A DNA stretch of 64,000 bases from Podocnemis expansa (Eukaryota; Chordata; Testudines; Podocnemididae). The notes under the pieces were generated by a model, which was not told the DNA's origin, searched no databases, and saw only the letters and a program-made list of their open reading frames with translations. Both the position numbers and the translations under genes were made by a program. The DNA lies in the NCBI GenBank assembly GCA_007922195.1, contig ML682120.1:338693-402692 (forward strand). Direction: 5' to 3'. Below, one piece after another: positions 45,235 to 55,654 of this stretch (the first letter of the stretch is position 1; every line of letters begins with the position of its first letter).

Positions 45235-45560
45235 TTGTCACCGAGCTCACCCCAGTCCTACACTGAAGACACGGTGATGAGGGCAGCCATCCCTGTAGAC
45301 AAGAGCGTGACCATCGCTCTCTGGAAGAGGGCCACTCCTGAGTCCCACCGGTCCATTGCTCATCTCATAGCGTTGGGAGGTTCACCATCAGGGAACTGCT
45401 GCTGCAGGTCACCCACACCATCAGCCGGTCCTGCGGCCAGGCCTCATCACCCTGACAGTGCTGTGGAACAGCATTGCTGGCCTCACCGCCCTGGGCTTTC
45501 CAGTGTGTGTGTGTGGGGGGGGATAGTTGATGCCACCCACATCGCCATGTGAGCCCCACC
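45235..45560 (+). pseudogene. Harbinger transposase stub
   Basis: Residues V-T-I-A-L-W-K-R-A-T-P-E-S match the H1 transposase (I-A-L-W-K-M-A-S-P-E-S, 22,210) and the fragment ends at V-D-A-T-H-I, the first catalytic Asp region. The second Asp and the Glu regions are missing; the sequence jumps to other material, so this protein is dead. Confidence 0.75.
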
Positions 45561-45921
45561 ACACTGCCCACTCCCCCTTTCTGCCCCAGCCAGCTGCCAC
45601 CCAACCCACCCACACCCTGAATCCAACCCAATGAAACATGGAACAGCAACTTGTGGGTAAACTGGATTTATTTCAATAAACAAGGGGATGGGGAGGCAGA
45701 AAGAGTCAAATGGGGGCACAACTGAGGGCACTGAACTGGGATGGGGATGTGGAGTGGGGGTTTGGGAACAACTGGGGGGCATGGCCCTCAGCCCCACAGC
45801 CTTCACCTAGACCACTCCAGGTCTGGGGGCACCGGCGGCGAGGGGCAGCTGGGTCCCTGGGCACAGCAGGGGCAATCCCAGGCTCGGGGGCAAGGTTTCC
45901 CACAATCAGCTGCATTGCTGC

Positions 45922-46203
45922 CTATACGGTCTCCAGGGTTATTGCCTGGCATTCGAGCACCATCGCCTGGTACTCCATAGCTGCAGCCTGGCGCTCCAGG
46001 GCCATCACAATGCGGTCGTTGGCATCAGCAGCACGCTTGAGGTGCCAGACAGCAGCATCCTGGCGCTTAGTCTGTTCTGCACGCCACGCCCGGGAAGACT
46101 CTTCGGCCTGCCAGCCGAGCTCCAGCATGGCAGCCAGGACGTCATCACGGCTGAGGTGGGCTCTCCTCCTCTGCCTGGTGGTCAGTGGCGGGCTCCCGGG
46201 CAA
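45922..46203 (-). CDS. Harbinger accessory protein, C-terminal exon-like ORF
   Basis: 93-codon ORF rich in Ala, Glu and Arg, predicted helical or coiled coil (R-D-D-V-L-A-A-M-L-E-L, then E-R-Q-A-A-A-M-E-Y). Downstream of the SANT ORF on the same strand. A related helical segment occurs in H1 near 23,560-23,700. It could be the second exon of that gene; no splice junction was proven. Confidence 0.45.
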   Translation of the reverse strand: MPGSPPLTTRQRRRAHLSRDDVLAAMLELGWQAEESSRAWRAEQTKRQDAAVWHLKRAADANDRIVMALERQAAAMEYQAMVLECQAITLETV

Positions 46204-46765
46204 AGGCCAGCGGGTGGGCAGATGAACTGCAGGGGCAAAAGAGAATGGTTAGGTGTCAGCTTACTAGACTTGGTGTGTGCAGCCTGTGAGCTGCAAACAC
46301 CCCTGCCATGACAGCTAGCAGGATTCTAAGTCTGTGTGGGCTCTGTACACTGTAATCAGGGGACACGGGTAGGCAATGAGATGTTCTCGGGAAGTCTCCT
46401 GAGCCCACTCAACAGCCGTGCTGGCTGAAGGCTCTCTGCCCTGCATGCTGCCGAGTCTGCCTATTGCCACCCGTGTGTTGAGGGACCCCCATCCTGCTTG
46501 GGCATGGGACACTGTCTCCACATGCCTCCCTGCAGCACGCATGTACGGGAGAGCCTGTGCCTGCCCCCCAGGCCCGAGCCCCACCGTCCCAGGACCGTGC
46601 CCCCTCAGGAACCATGCCCTGCACTCCTGAGCCTCCCTGCCTTGTGGGGGGGACGCTCACCAACTGGGACACCTGATGTCCGGCTCAGTGTCCCCTCCAA
46701 GGTAGCTGCCTCCTGCTCACCTGGGTGCTCCTTGGGGCTGCTGGTCCAGGGCTTTCCTTCTCCGA

Positions 46766-47317
46766 TCAGCTCCAGGCTTCTGGGTGGAGCTGTGCTCGGC
46801 TAGCTGGTCTCACCCACATCAATGGGCTCCTCTTGTTCAGAGGGAGCCCCTCTGGCTCCATCGGACTTCCCCGTGCCTCAGCTGAGTCCTTCATGTGCTC
46901 ACGGTGCCGCGGGCCACTGGGCTCCTGACTGAGGAACTGGTCCAGCTCTTCAAAAAAGGGACAGCTAGTGGCAGCTGCTGCCCCATGGAGTTGCCTGGCA
47001 TCCTGTGCCCGGGCATACTCCTGCCAGAGCCCCTTCACCTTTGAGCGCACCAGCTCTGTGGTGCGTTTGAAGCCCTCCTCTGCCAGCACCTGGGCAATGT
47101 TGTGGTACACATCCACGTTGTGGTGCCATGCCCTGAAGTGCTCCATTATCTCCAGGGCAGACCAGATGTGCAGGAGGGCAAGGGTCTCCAGCTGGGACCA
47201 CACAGTCCCCCTATGATGCCCCTCCGAGCAGGCAGCTGGTGCCTCTGCCATGGCCATGCTGCACAGCCTGGCAGCACGAGGCACAGGCCTACAGGGCACT
47301 TCCTGGCCCCAGGGCAC
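46766..47317 (-). CDS. Harbinger Myb/SANT-like DNA-binding protein
   Basis: Uninterrupted 183-codon ORF. The trihelix core spans roughly residues 38-110: T-L-A-L-L-H-I-W-S, H-H-N-V-D-V-Y, R-T-T-E-L-V-R-S-K-V-K, L-W-Q-E-Y-A-R. It is followed by an acidic/Pro tail (F-F-E-E-L-D-Q-F-L). In active Harbinger elements this protein works with the transposase in the nucleus. Here it survives beside a dead transposase. Start could be the internal Met about 20 codons in. Host-adopted SANT-like genes exist, but position inside the terminal repeats makes a transposon gene the simplest reading. Confidence 0.75.
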   Translation of the reverse strand: MPWGQEVPCRPVPRAARLCSMAMAEAPAACSEGHHRGTVWSQLETLALLHIWSALEIMEHFRAWHHNVDVYHNIAQVLAEEGFKRTTELVRSKVKGLWQEYARAQDARQLHGAAAATSCPFFEELDQFLSQEPSGPRHREHMKDSAEARGSPMEPEGLPLNKRSPLMWVRPASRAQLHPEAWS

Positions 47318-47651
47318 CCTGGGAGGAAGAAGGTCACCTCAGGCTGCTTTCAAAATAATGTTTCAAAACAAAGGTTTTTTTGCACAGGTTGTTTCAAAAC
47401 AGCCATTTCGCTCCACTGTTTTGAAATGGCCATTTTGAAACAACGTGTCCAAACACTTGTTTCGAAACAGCCGTTTCGAAACAATGGCTGTTTCGATAGT
47501 GGACCAGGTTTAACTCTTTTGAAACGACAGTTGTTATTTTGAAACAGAGTCCTGTTGTTTTGAAATAACAAAACATCGTGTGGACCTGGCCAGTTTTCTT
47601 TCAAAACAACAGCTGTTTCAAAAGAAAACTCTCATGTGGACACAGCCCTAG

Positions 47652-47965
47652 ACATTCATACTGATTGTGACACAAGGAAAGCTGCCACAACTTTCGGATG
47701 AAAGGCAGCTGAAGAGTGCCATGTGCGAGTAACACCCACTGAGGCTGAGATTAGTCTCAAAATCAAAAACACTGGGGCAAATAGGTCCATTGAAAGGAGG
47801 ATTTATCAAGGCAATCAAGTTTGTTCGGTAACCAATTAGGACCTCCCGCACAAAAGGTAACTCAGATCTTCTAGGCAGACCCAGAACCTGTATAAAAGCC
47901 TTCATAACTCAGGGCACTCCAAAACACTTCTCTGCACTTCAGCTTCCAGTGACCAATAAGTTCAC
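47652..47965 (+). promoter_or_regulatory. Orphan CBP promoter and exon 1 (unit C)
   Basis: TATAAAAG at 47,891-47,898 in CCTGTATAAAAGCC, with the conserved upstream block (TTTATCAAGGCAATCAAG, CAATTAGGACCTCC). Exon 1 sequence TCTCTGCACTTCAGC follows. The donor reads CCAATAAGTTC where sisters have GGTAAGT, so GT is lost. About 47,965 onward is 3'-flank sequence (TGCTGGAGATGAGCTAAC), so intron and coding exon are deleted. Confidence 0.75.
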
Positions 47966-48917
47966 ATTGCAGTGCTGGAGATGAGCTAACAAGAACCAAG
48001 CCAATACAACAGAAATAGTTCATTTTCAAAATTCTGTATTTCACTGCAATTTTCCTCTCATACTATTTCTTGATATGTTCATTAACTGGTCAGGAGCCAT
48101 CCTGCTCCTTGGTCAAAGGACATGTTAAAAAGTTGATGTCACAAGAATGTTGCAAATCCACCTGACTTAGTCCTTTCTGCCTGTATAAACAAATTATACT
48201 TCACCAAAGCCATCTTGAGCAGCCATGGATCTTGTGTGATAGGAAGTTTTTATTTCCTGGACCATTAATTCTGTATAAGTGCCCCACGGTTTTTGAGGTG
48301 GCTGGGACTCACTGACTTTATTTTACCATTCTTGTCCAAAGTACCCTGGATATTCAGTGACTTGATATCATATAAACTGGGAATTAAAAGCATCTTTTAG
48401 TATATTTTTTCATCTAAATTTGTGACTCTCACTTGTATTCTCTAAATGATCAAAAGATCAAAATGCATAAGACTAGTCTAGTTCACATGAGAGACTAAAG
48501 TGACTAGAAGACCACTGAGGTTTTAGCCTGTCTGGAGGACCTGAGAAGTCCCTTACCCAGAAGCCTTATTAGGTACAAAACAAACTTTGTATAAGCCCTT
48601 CAAATCACCTAATTTCCTCCTCCATGTTTTTGACAATTTCTTCCTGACTCCAGATGGTATGACATACATTACATCCTGATACTCTGTCATCTGTAGAGTT
48701 TATGTGTCAGCTACTTTCCTGTAGTTATTCTACTTACTTCAGCCAAAAATAGTAACTGTCCAAAATAGCTCAAAAGCACCTCTGAGCAAATGACCTAAGT
48801 AATCACTGGTGCTGGATTTTATTTCTGGGTATGCCACTTGGTCACTATGCAAACTTCTCTTAAATGTGGTTGTTTACTGCCACGTAAATCAGGCCTACTA
48901 ATGATATTATTCTCAAT
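47966..48917. other. Unit D 5' flank, non-coding
   Basis: Matches 14,500-15,345 and 38,800-40,740. No gene. Confidence 0.6.
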
Positions 48918-49419
48918 GGCTATGTCCACACAATGCTGTTAAATCAAAACAATGACCATTGTTTTGATTTAAAAGTTGTCATGTCTGAATGACGTTTCAT
49001 TATTTCAAAATGATGAGCCCCGTCATTTGAAATAAACCTTATTTCAAAATAGTAAAACCTAGGCTGAAATCAAAATAGCTGTTGTTTTGAAATGGTTGTT
49101 TCAAAATAATGCCATTTCGATGTGTTATTTCGAAATAACCATTATTTTGATTTAACACTTTTGCCCTTCTCCTCCCCAGGGTGCCTTCTTTTTTCCATTT
49201 ATTGACTGGCAACATGGCCCTGCAAAGGGGCCATGTCACCACACCTCCCATGCTGCCCCTCTCGTGATTTGAAATAGCAAGTCCTGTGTCCGGACTTGCT
49301 ATTTTGATGTGAGGTCTTTGCTTATTTTGATTTAAGATCATTTGAAATAATGATTTTATTTCAAATTAACTTATTTCAAGTTAACATTTCAAATTAAGCA
49401 ACTATGTATGGACATAACC
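48918..49419. mobile_element. Harbinger-type element
   Basis: GGCTATGTCCACACAATG to CTATGTATGGACATAACC, flanked by AAT (48,915-48,917; 49,420-49,422). Contains the shared GGCAACATGGCCCTG segment. Unit C lacks it at about 40,740. Confidence 0.88.
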
Positions 49420-49422
49420 AAT

Positions 49423-51085
49423 GTCTATAGGCTTCCTCGTATTAAAGGACTTCAAGGCTCTTCACACTCATTAAAGTTGGATGTGCCCACAGTGTTCTAT
49501 TATTTTAATAATGGAATTTTTTCCTGAGATCATATGTTCCCACATTGTGGATTAGATTCCAATAGTTAGTTCATGACTCCTCATCTCTGAATTTGGAGCA
49601 TTTGGATTTCATTCAAAATTACTTTACATTTCCTTTTTTTAAAAGACATTCCTTTGCAAAGTGTCAGGGGCAGATCCTGAGCCAGTGCATGTTGGTCCAG
49701 TCCCATAGACTTTAATGATGCTCTGTGTCTTAACATTGGGGAAAGGCATTTTGTACTGTTCTCATTTGAAGAAATAATGTTGGGATGTATTTTCCACCTT
49801 ACAAGTCATTCTAACTATGGTTGTAAAGCCTTCTGTAAGAAAAATGTCTCACAGAATGCTCTAGTTTGGTTGAAGTTGCAATTTCTCTAATTTCATCCTA
49901 AAATATGATTACTGAGGATGAAGTCCTTAACTACATCTGTCTCATGCTGGGTTTTTTTTTTTTTTATTATCTAAATTCTCTTACAGAACACATTTCTCTT
50001 GGCTATGTATGGATAGATATGCAGTAGCTCATATTTCCCATTGATTTAATTGTTTATCGGATCTGAGCAGTAGTGAGTAGAGGTGCCAACTATCATTTTC
50101 TCTTTCCTAAAGTGCCTGCCTTCAATTTTGAGATGATGGAACTGTGCTGGTTTACAATGGTTCAGCATCCACTTCTTAAGCTTTAAAACAGATATTAAAG
50201 GGAAGTGCAAGTAGCACTGAAAGAAAACCACAGTCCCAATTTCAGAGACTAGCAATTACAAACTGGACATTTGAATGACTTCTGGAAATAAGACGCAATT
50301 TTAAAATTAATCTTCAATTACAGACTAATTTCAGTAAAAGGTTACCACCATTATAACAACACATCTTTTGGGCAGTATAAAATGTATTGAGTGCTTCTGA
50401 AGTGCTCTGAAATCCTTAGAGAAGAGGAAGATTCACAAAATCCATCATTCAAATTATAATTATACTTGTTTTACACAGAAGTAAATGGAAGTATATTAAG
50501 ATGAAGGTGAGAGATGGAGTGATTTGCACAGCTGAAAACAAAAAACCCAATCACTGGGACTACTTCTTATGTCAACCAATGACAGTTAAATACTGGGCAC
50601 ATCCCATTCATGTCTTCCAAGTAGAGGAATATTCAAGAGGCTCATTCTTACTTTATTTTTCATTTTGTTATAACAATTATTAATGGAACATTTGGATGAA
50701 GCACCCTCCAATCAGTTGAGCTATTAAATACAATTTATCTTTGCCTCCTTTACAAGGAGGACAGTAATTCTTGAAAGGAACTACAAGGATATACATTAAA
50801 CTTGTCAAGTTATGGAATTAAAATGCAAATATCTACATAGAACTCAAATTAAAAGAGATGTTAATATAAGGCAATTGAAAGCTGCTCAAGTGTAAATTCC
50901 CACAACTGAGCTAACATCTATAAATAAAGGGAATAGAAGGAAAAAATCTACCCAGATCCTTATTTCTCAAACCTGAAAGAATTAATTACCATTCAATTCC
51001 CATGACTCTTTCAAGAAATGTGTTTCCAAAGAAAGAAAAAGTACTATGCATTGTGCACTTGGTGACTTCATCCCAATGGGCTTGT
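49423..51085. other. Unit D flank, non-coding
   Basis: Matches 17,670-18,200 and 40,750-41,770; poly-T at about 49,952-49,964. No supported gene; ORFs of 60-69 codons are not conserved. Confidence 0.55.
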
Positions 51086-51227
51086 GTGACTGTAGGCATG
51101 GGTTCAGTTTGCCCCACCAGGAGGGCGCCCCCAGTGGTCAATGTGGGGAGTTCCTTGCTCAAGTCAGCTAGACAAATCCACCCCACCCCAGACAGGAGGG
51201 GCGAGTAGTTCGCTTTACCCCCCCCCC

Positions 51228-51310
51228 GAGGAGGGGGTGCACCCAGTAATCCAGGGGCTGAGCACAGCAGTTCTCCCCAGGCCCTGGATTACTGGGTGCA
51301 CCCCCTCCTC
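51228..51310. repeat. Perfect 29-bp inverted repeat, 25-bp loop
   Basis: 51,228-51,256 (GAGGAGGGGGTGCACCCAGT...) is the exact reverse complement of 51,282-51,310. Could fold as a very stable hairpin. Confidence 0.95.
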
Positions 51311-51451
51311 AGGTGGCCAGTCAATGAGTCTGGTGGCAGTCAGGGGTTCAATGAGGATGGGGGATGAATGGGGGTCACTGTTTTGATGAAGGGACAGAGG
51401 AGGAGGGGGCACACAGGCCCGCGCTGCTCCACTGTGTCCCAGCCCAGGGCC

Positions 51452-52171
51452 CTAATGGCAGCCGGACCTGCAGGCTGCAAGGTCAGCGGTGTCCCAACCA
51501 CAACACGCTGACCCCAGTATGGGGTAAACTTCCCCTGGGCTACTGCCCTCCCCCTCTCCCATCAGTACCTGGTCAACGCCCTCCTCAGCATCCTCGGGGT
51601 ACTCGCTGAGGGGCATGGAGTAGAGACCTTCCCAGGCATCTGGGGCAGCAGGTCCAGGAGTTCGGTGGTGATGACCATCTCTTCTGGGGGTGGTTCCTGT
51701 GCCCCCCCGGGTGGGGGCAAGGGGCAGCTCCTCCAGGTCCACCCCTGCAGGGGGGTCCACGTTGGGTGGCACCAGGGGCAGTTCCTCCAGATCCTCTCCG
51801 ACAGGTGGGGAGGCCCACCCCCGGTATTCCAGATCTGCAGGGTTGGTCAGGGGTGCCGCTGTTCGGGTGGCCACAGCTTGTCCCCCTCCTGTGGCGGGGG
51901 CTCTTCCCACTAGGTACCCGCCATGGGAGGCCCAAGCCAGCCATCTCAGTACAAGGCTAGAGGCTGGCAGGTCAGCCCAGGTCTCCTTGGCCAGAGGAAG
52001 GGCTAGGGCTGGGGCTGGGGAGCCTGACCAGAGCCATCCTTCTCCGCTGGCAGCCAGGGCTGAAGTGAGCTCCTCTGCCTTCCTTTTATACCTCCTGCCC
52101 CACCTCTTCCCCTCTTGCTTGATTGGCAGGTTTGTGGAGGCATCCATCTTAGCTCCTGTGGGGGCAGCCAT
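51452..52171 (-). CDS. Uncharacterised 239-codon ORF in GC-rich insertion
   Basis: Longest uninterrupted ORF in unit D. ATG lies 17 nt inside the insertion's right end in the context GCC-ATG-G. The N-terminus M-A-A-P-T-G-A-K is followed by a basic patch (K-R-W-G-R-R-Y-K-R-K). The middle has two copies of V-D/E-x-L-E-E-L-P-L-x-P, an internal acidic repeat, and the tail is acidic. I recognise no domain. High GC favours chance ORFs, so a real protein is unproven. Confidence 0.35.
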   Translation of the reverse strand: MAAPTGAKMDASTNLPIKQEGKRWGRRYKRKAEELTSALAASGEGWLWSGSPAPALALPLAKETWADLPASSLVLRWLAWASHGGYLVGRAPATGGGQAVATRTAAPLTNPADLEYRGWASPPVGEDLEELPLVPPNVDPPAGVDLEELPLAPTRGGTGTTPRRDGHHHRTPGPAAPDAWEGLYSMPLSEYPEDAEEGVDQVLMGEGEGSSPGEVYPILGSACCGWDTADLAACRSGCH

Positions 52172-52267
52172 GTTGTGGCCTCCTTACCGTGACTTAAAGC
52201 ATGTTATTTATTGCATTTGACAGTACTACAGCACTCTTAGAAATTATGGAAATTAATAGGCTTATAG

Positions 52268-52829
52268 CAGGCTTGTCCAACCTGAAACCCTGGGGGGCTG
52301 AACTCTGGTCCACCAAGGGCTTTCATCTGGCCTGCAGAATGCTGCTGAAAGACCCCGGGAGCTGTGGCTGGCCAGGGCCTTGTCAGTTTCCAACCCTGCA
52401 CAAAGCTTCAGAGAGGCATGGCCTGGCCAGAGAGCTGTTCAGGGGGTGGATTTCCCTAAGCAGTGCTTGGTAGGGAGAGACGAGGGCAGAACTGGTGAGG
52501 TCCTGTCAGGAAGTAGCTGAGTCCTGCCACCCAGCTGCTCTGCTCCCCGCACCCTACCTTTCTTCCCCTCCCCTGCTCTGCTACACTCTGGTCCTGCATC
52601 ACTGTCCATGCTCTGCCTTGCCCCTCACACAGGCACCCCTGCCCCCTTCTCCTCTGTACAGGGAAAGCAAAACCAATGCTAAATAACTCACTAATCATTA
52701 TTTTATTAAAGTTCATTAATAAGACAGATTGTATGTTTTAGCTATCAAAAATTTACTCACCGCCCCCCTCCACGCTGGAGAAAAAAATTGAAAAGTGGCC
52801 CCTCACCCAAAAAAGGCTGGACACCCATG
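52268..52829. mobile_element. Non-autonomous hAT element
   Basis: CAGGCTTGTCCAACCTG to AAGGCTGGACACCCATG, inverted termini, with the perfect 8-bp duplication GCTTATAG (52,260-52,267; 52,830-52,837). No transposase. Confidence 0.93.
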
Positions 52830-52837
52830 GCTTATAG

Positions 52838-53189
52838 TTCCGTTGGAGAAGTTTAACCTTCTTTCTACATACAAAGTTAAAAGGAATCACAACATAAGCC
52901 ATTTGGTAATTTTTATCCTTAGAATCAAGGATAAAAACATTTTTTTAAGAAGAAATATTACTAAACCTGTCTTATAACAAACAGTAACAGAGTATAACAG
53001 AGATAATCCTCAGAGTTAGGCTATGGTAGGAGATACTGGATTGTATTTCTGTATCTGCTACAGATCACCACATTCCAAAGGAGAACTGTGCTCAAGAAAG
53101 TGAATGGGACTTCAAGACTTCAAAGAGTAACAGCTGAATTAGAATTGATATGCAGATTTGATTGTGCGAAAGCAGGATTAAATCTTGAC
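52838..53189. other. Unit D flank
   Basis: Unit sequence like 34,760-35,100 (AACAGAGTATAACAGAG). No gene. Confidence 0.5.
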
Positions 53190-53448
53190 TATGGATTCTT
53201 TTCCCATTACAACAGGTGATTTGACTTCACCCTTTCCCAGTGTTTGAATCTTAACAACTGCTCTGATTTGCTGTTACAGTATGAGTTGATCCCATATCTT
53301 ACACCATCCTGCATTTATTTTCATCCCATTCTGTAAATTCCCCTACCTTCAAAGCATCTGACAAAGTGGGATTTTCTCCCATGAAAGCTCTTGAGCTAAA
53401 TAAATTTGTTAGTCCTGAAGTGCCACAGGAGGTCTTGCTTCTTTTGCT
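53190..53448 (-). repeat. Interspersed repeat, same family as 6,458-7,190
   Basis: Minus-strand copy: ACAACAGGTGATTTGAC, TTCTGTAAATTCCC, ATGAAAGCTC and AATTTGTTAGTCCTGAAGTG are the complement of 6,950-7,175. Target in unit D is near GATCACCACATG. Confidence 0.75.
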
Positions 53449-54299
53449 GATCACCACATGATCTTCAACTCAATGTATCTGTTTCTTTATACCTATAAAA
53501 CATCAGTAGTAAGAATATTAAGGCAGGAAGTTATTCAGAGATCTCAGAACTCTAGATTTCAAAGGATGTTACAAACATTCATGGGTGTTTTATAATTGCA
53601 AAGAGGTCTAGTCTCAGAGTATTAATAAACTGTTACTGAGACTAGACATTTCTCCCCTGAGTAATAAAGTCACTTTAAAAAAATGGATGCCAAAATCTCT
53701 AACTTCATTCCGTTAGTCTAGCCATGATTAAAAGCCAAAGAATTTGGAGCTCTTTCATTTTCATACAAAGGTAACTTTGTATTTGGTCTTTTAAAAACTA
53801 TAATTATTGGAAAATATCAGTTCTTTCCTGCTATAAATCATCAAAGTTGTTTCAACTTCAAAGAGGTTCAGAGTCTTAAAAATCAAAGGTGGATACTTCT
53901 GCTTTCTTTCCTGCTTATGGAATCCACTCTTTAGTGTCTATTTTATACTTTAAAACACATTCTGGTTCCTGCAGTTCTTGCATATCTGCAACATGCCTGA
54001 TGGCTGGTCAGACTCTGTGAAATCTCATCCATAGCCATCTCCTGTTTCACCATATATGCATGATTTCAAACTGTCCCATGCCTCTTCCTGAGCTTTGTCA
54101 CCCACAGTGTCTTTCAAGACCTCAGCATCTTGGCCACTTATTGATGAACAGCTGGTTTCAGAAAGATCTAACTCAAAACATTTCTACAAATGAGTACTGA
54201 TACTTTAAACTCTCAAAGGTAAATTTCAGAGTTAAAGTCCTGAGAAGAGCCATATGGGAGGTAATGGAATAATTCCCAGTGATTTCAGAGGAACTCCAC
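53449..54299. other. Unit D flank upstream of promoter
   Basis: Matches 35,030-35,480 and one copy of the 42,330-43,870 duplication. No gene. Confidence 0.55.
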
Positions 54300-55400
54300 G
54301 GGTATTTCCGCACAGGGCTTTTATTTCGAAACAACACTGGTTCTTTTGAAATAAAAGTCCCTATGTCCATGAGATGTTTTCTTGTTTCGAAAGGAGGGAG
54401 CTCCTCATTTCGAAACAAAAGCCCTCCTTTTGAAACAGCTTAAACCACTTTGCTTTTGAAAGGAGGGTTATTTTGAAACCAGTTGTTTTGAAATAACACC
54501 GTTTGGACATGTTATTTCGAAACATGGATTGTTTTGAAATAACAAGGACCTCCCTCCCAGGGTGCATATCATCCTGGGGGGAAGGTCTCACCCCCCCTCA
54601 GCACCCTAGCCAGGGTGCTGAGTGGAGTGCAGGGGGTCGGAGGGTGCCCCAGCCAGCTTCCCCCCACTTCCCCTTGCTGGGAGCAGGGGGGATGGGTGCC
54701 TCAGCCCCCTTTGCCCCCCCTACACCTGGCAAGGGGAAGCGGGAGGAAGCTGGCTGGGGCACCCCCAGGGCTCTGCCCCCCCGCCCATGCTGCAGTGGAG
54801 CTGCCGGCCCCGCAGCCCTGTTAGGGGGACTGCAGCCCCCACGGGGCACCCGCTCCAGGGGCAGCTCACCCCGCTGTTGGGGCTGCCCCCAAGCCCGGGG
54901 TGCCCCACCCCCGGAGTTCCCTGGCACCTCCCCCCGCTCATGCTGGCAGCAGAGCCAGGACCGCCCCTCCCCCGGGGTTCCCCAGCACCCGCCCCCCGCT
55001 CCTGCCAGGGCAGGGGGGCTTCCACTGCCCCCCCAACACTCCTGCCGCAGGTGGGCGGGCTTCCCCTGCCCCTCGCCGCTCCTGCTGTGGGTGGGGGAAG
55101 CCCCCCTGCCCCAGCAGGAGCAGCGAGGGGGCAGGGGAAGCTCTCCCGCCCACAGCAGAAGCAGCAGGAGGGCAGGGGAATCCCGGGGGTGGGGCGTCCC
55201 CGGCCCTGCACAAGCCTCCCTGCCCCTCCCCTCCCCTATCTTAAAATAGTATGTCCACTGTGTGGACATGCTATTTCGATTCCTGCTTTTTTTCTTATTT
55301 CAGAACAGCTTTTTTGTTATTTCAGAATAAGGTGTTTTGAAATAAGGCATTGTTTTGAAACGGCTTGTTTTGAAACAAGGGCTTGTGTGTGGACATAGCC
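54300..55400. mobile_element. Harbinger-type element with GC-rich core
   Basis: Left GGGTATTTCCGCACAGGG, right TGTGTGTGGACATAGCC. Arms of TTTCGAAACAA words enclose 54,600-55,215, about 75% G+C by eye, with loosely repeated GCAGGGG and CCCCTGCC blocks. ORFs of 163-258 codons on both strands in this core reflect composition. Confidence 0.8.
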
Positions 55401-55654
55401 CATGAGATTCATTGGCGATGCAGGTGGTCAGAAAGGAGAAAAATGGCTCCTTCCTTCTGAGCAGGTTTTCATTGAACTGTCCATTGCCCCCGACCAGCAC
55501 AAATGAAGGGACCAAACTGAATTCCTCTTCATGATGATGGCCAGTTGTGCTATTGATCTAACTCTGAATCACCTTGATGTGCATCCTCATTGCAACATGA
55601 AGAAAGTCGGTGAAATGACATGAGAAATTCAGTTGACCTCTAAAATTTTAAGCT
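55401..55654. other. Unit D flank
   Basis: Parallels 9,450-9,700 (GTGCTATTGATC, CATTGCAACA). No gene. Confidence 0.5.

Larger units (their letters stand above)
44130..47648 (+). mobile_element. Second PIF/Harbinger element, internally deleted
   Basis: Left terminus GGATATGTCCACACATC, right terminus ATGTGGACACAGCCC. Flanks TAA (44,127-44,129) and TAG (47,649-47,651) fit a worn 3-bp duplication. Carries a transposase stub, an uninterrupted SANT-like ORF and a solo LTR of the ERV family. Confidence 0.8.
51091..52188 (-). mobile_element. Unclassified GC-rich insertion, 1.1 kb, with 5-bp TSD
   Basis: Flanked by GTGAC (51,086-51,090; 52,189-52,193). Units B (34,700) and C (41,790) read TGTGACTTAAAGC or CTATGACTTAAAGC with no insertion. 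Ends are TGTAGGCATGG and CCTCCTTACC; a 5-bp duplication and a TG start suggest an LTR-type or other integrase-made insertion, but the right end is not CA. It contains a perfect 29-bp inverted repeat and a 239-codon ORF on the minus strand. Confidence 0.6.

Noticed and set aside
54503..55398. ORFs of 163, 223, 248 and 258 codons on both strands
   Set aside because: Pro/Gly/Ala-rich translation of a GC-rich transposon core in four frames at once; no domain.
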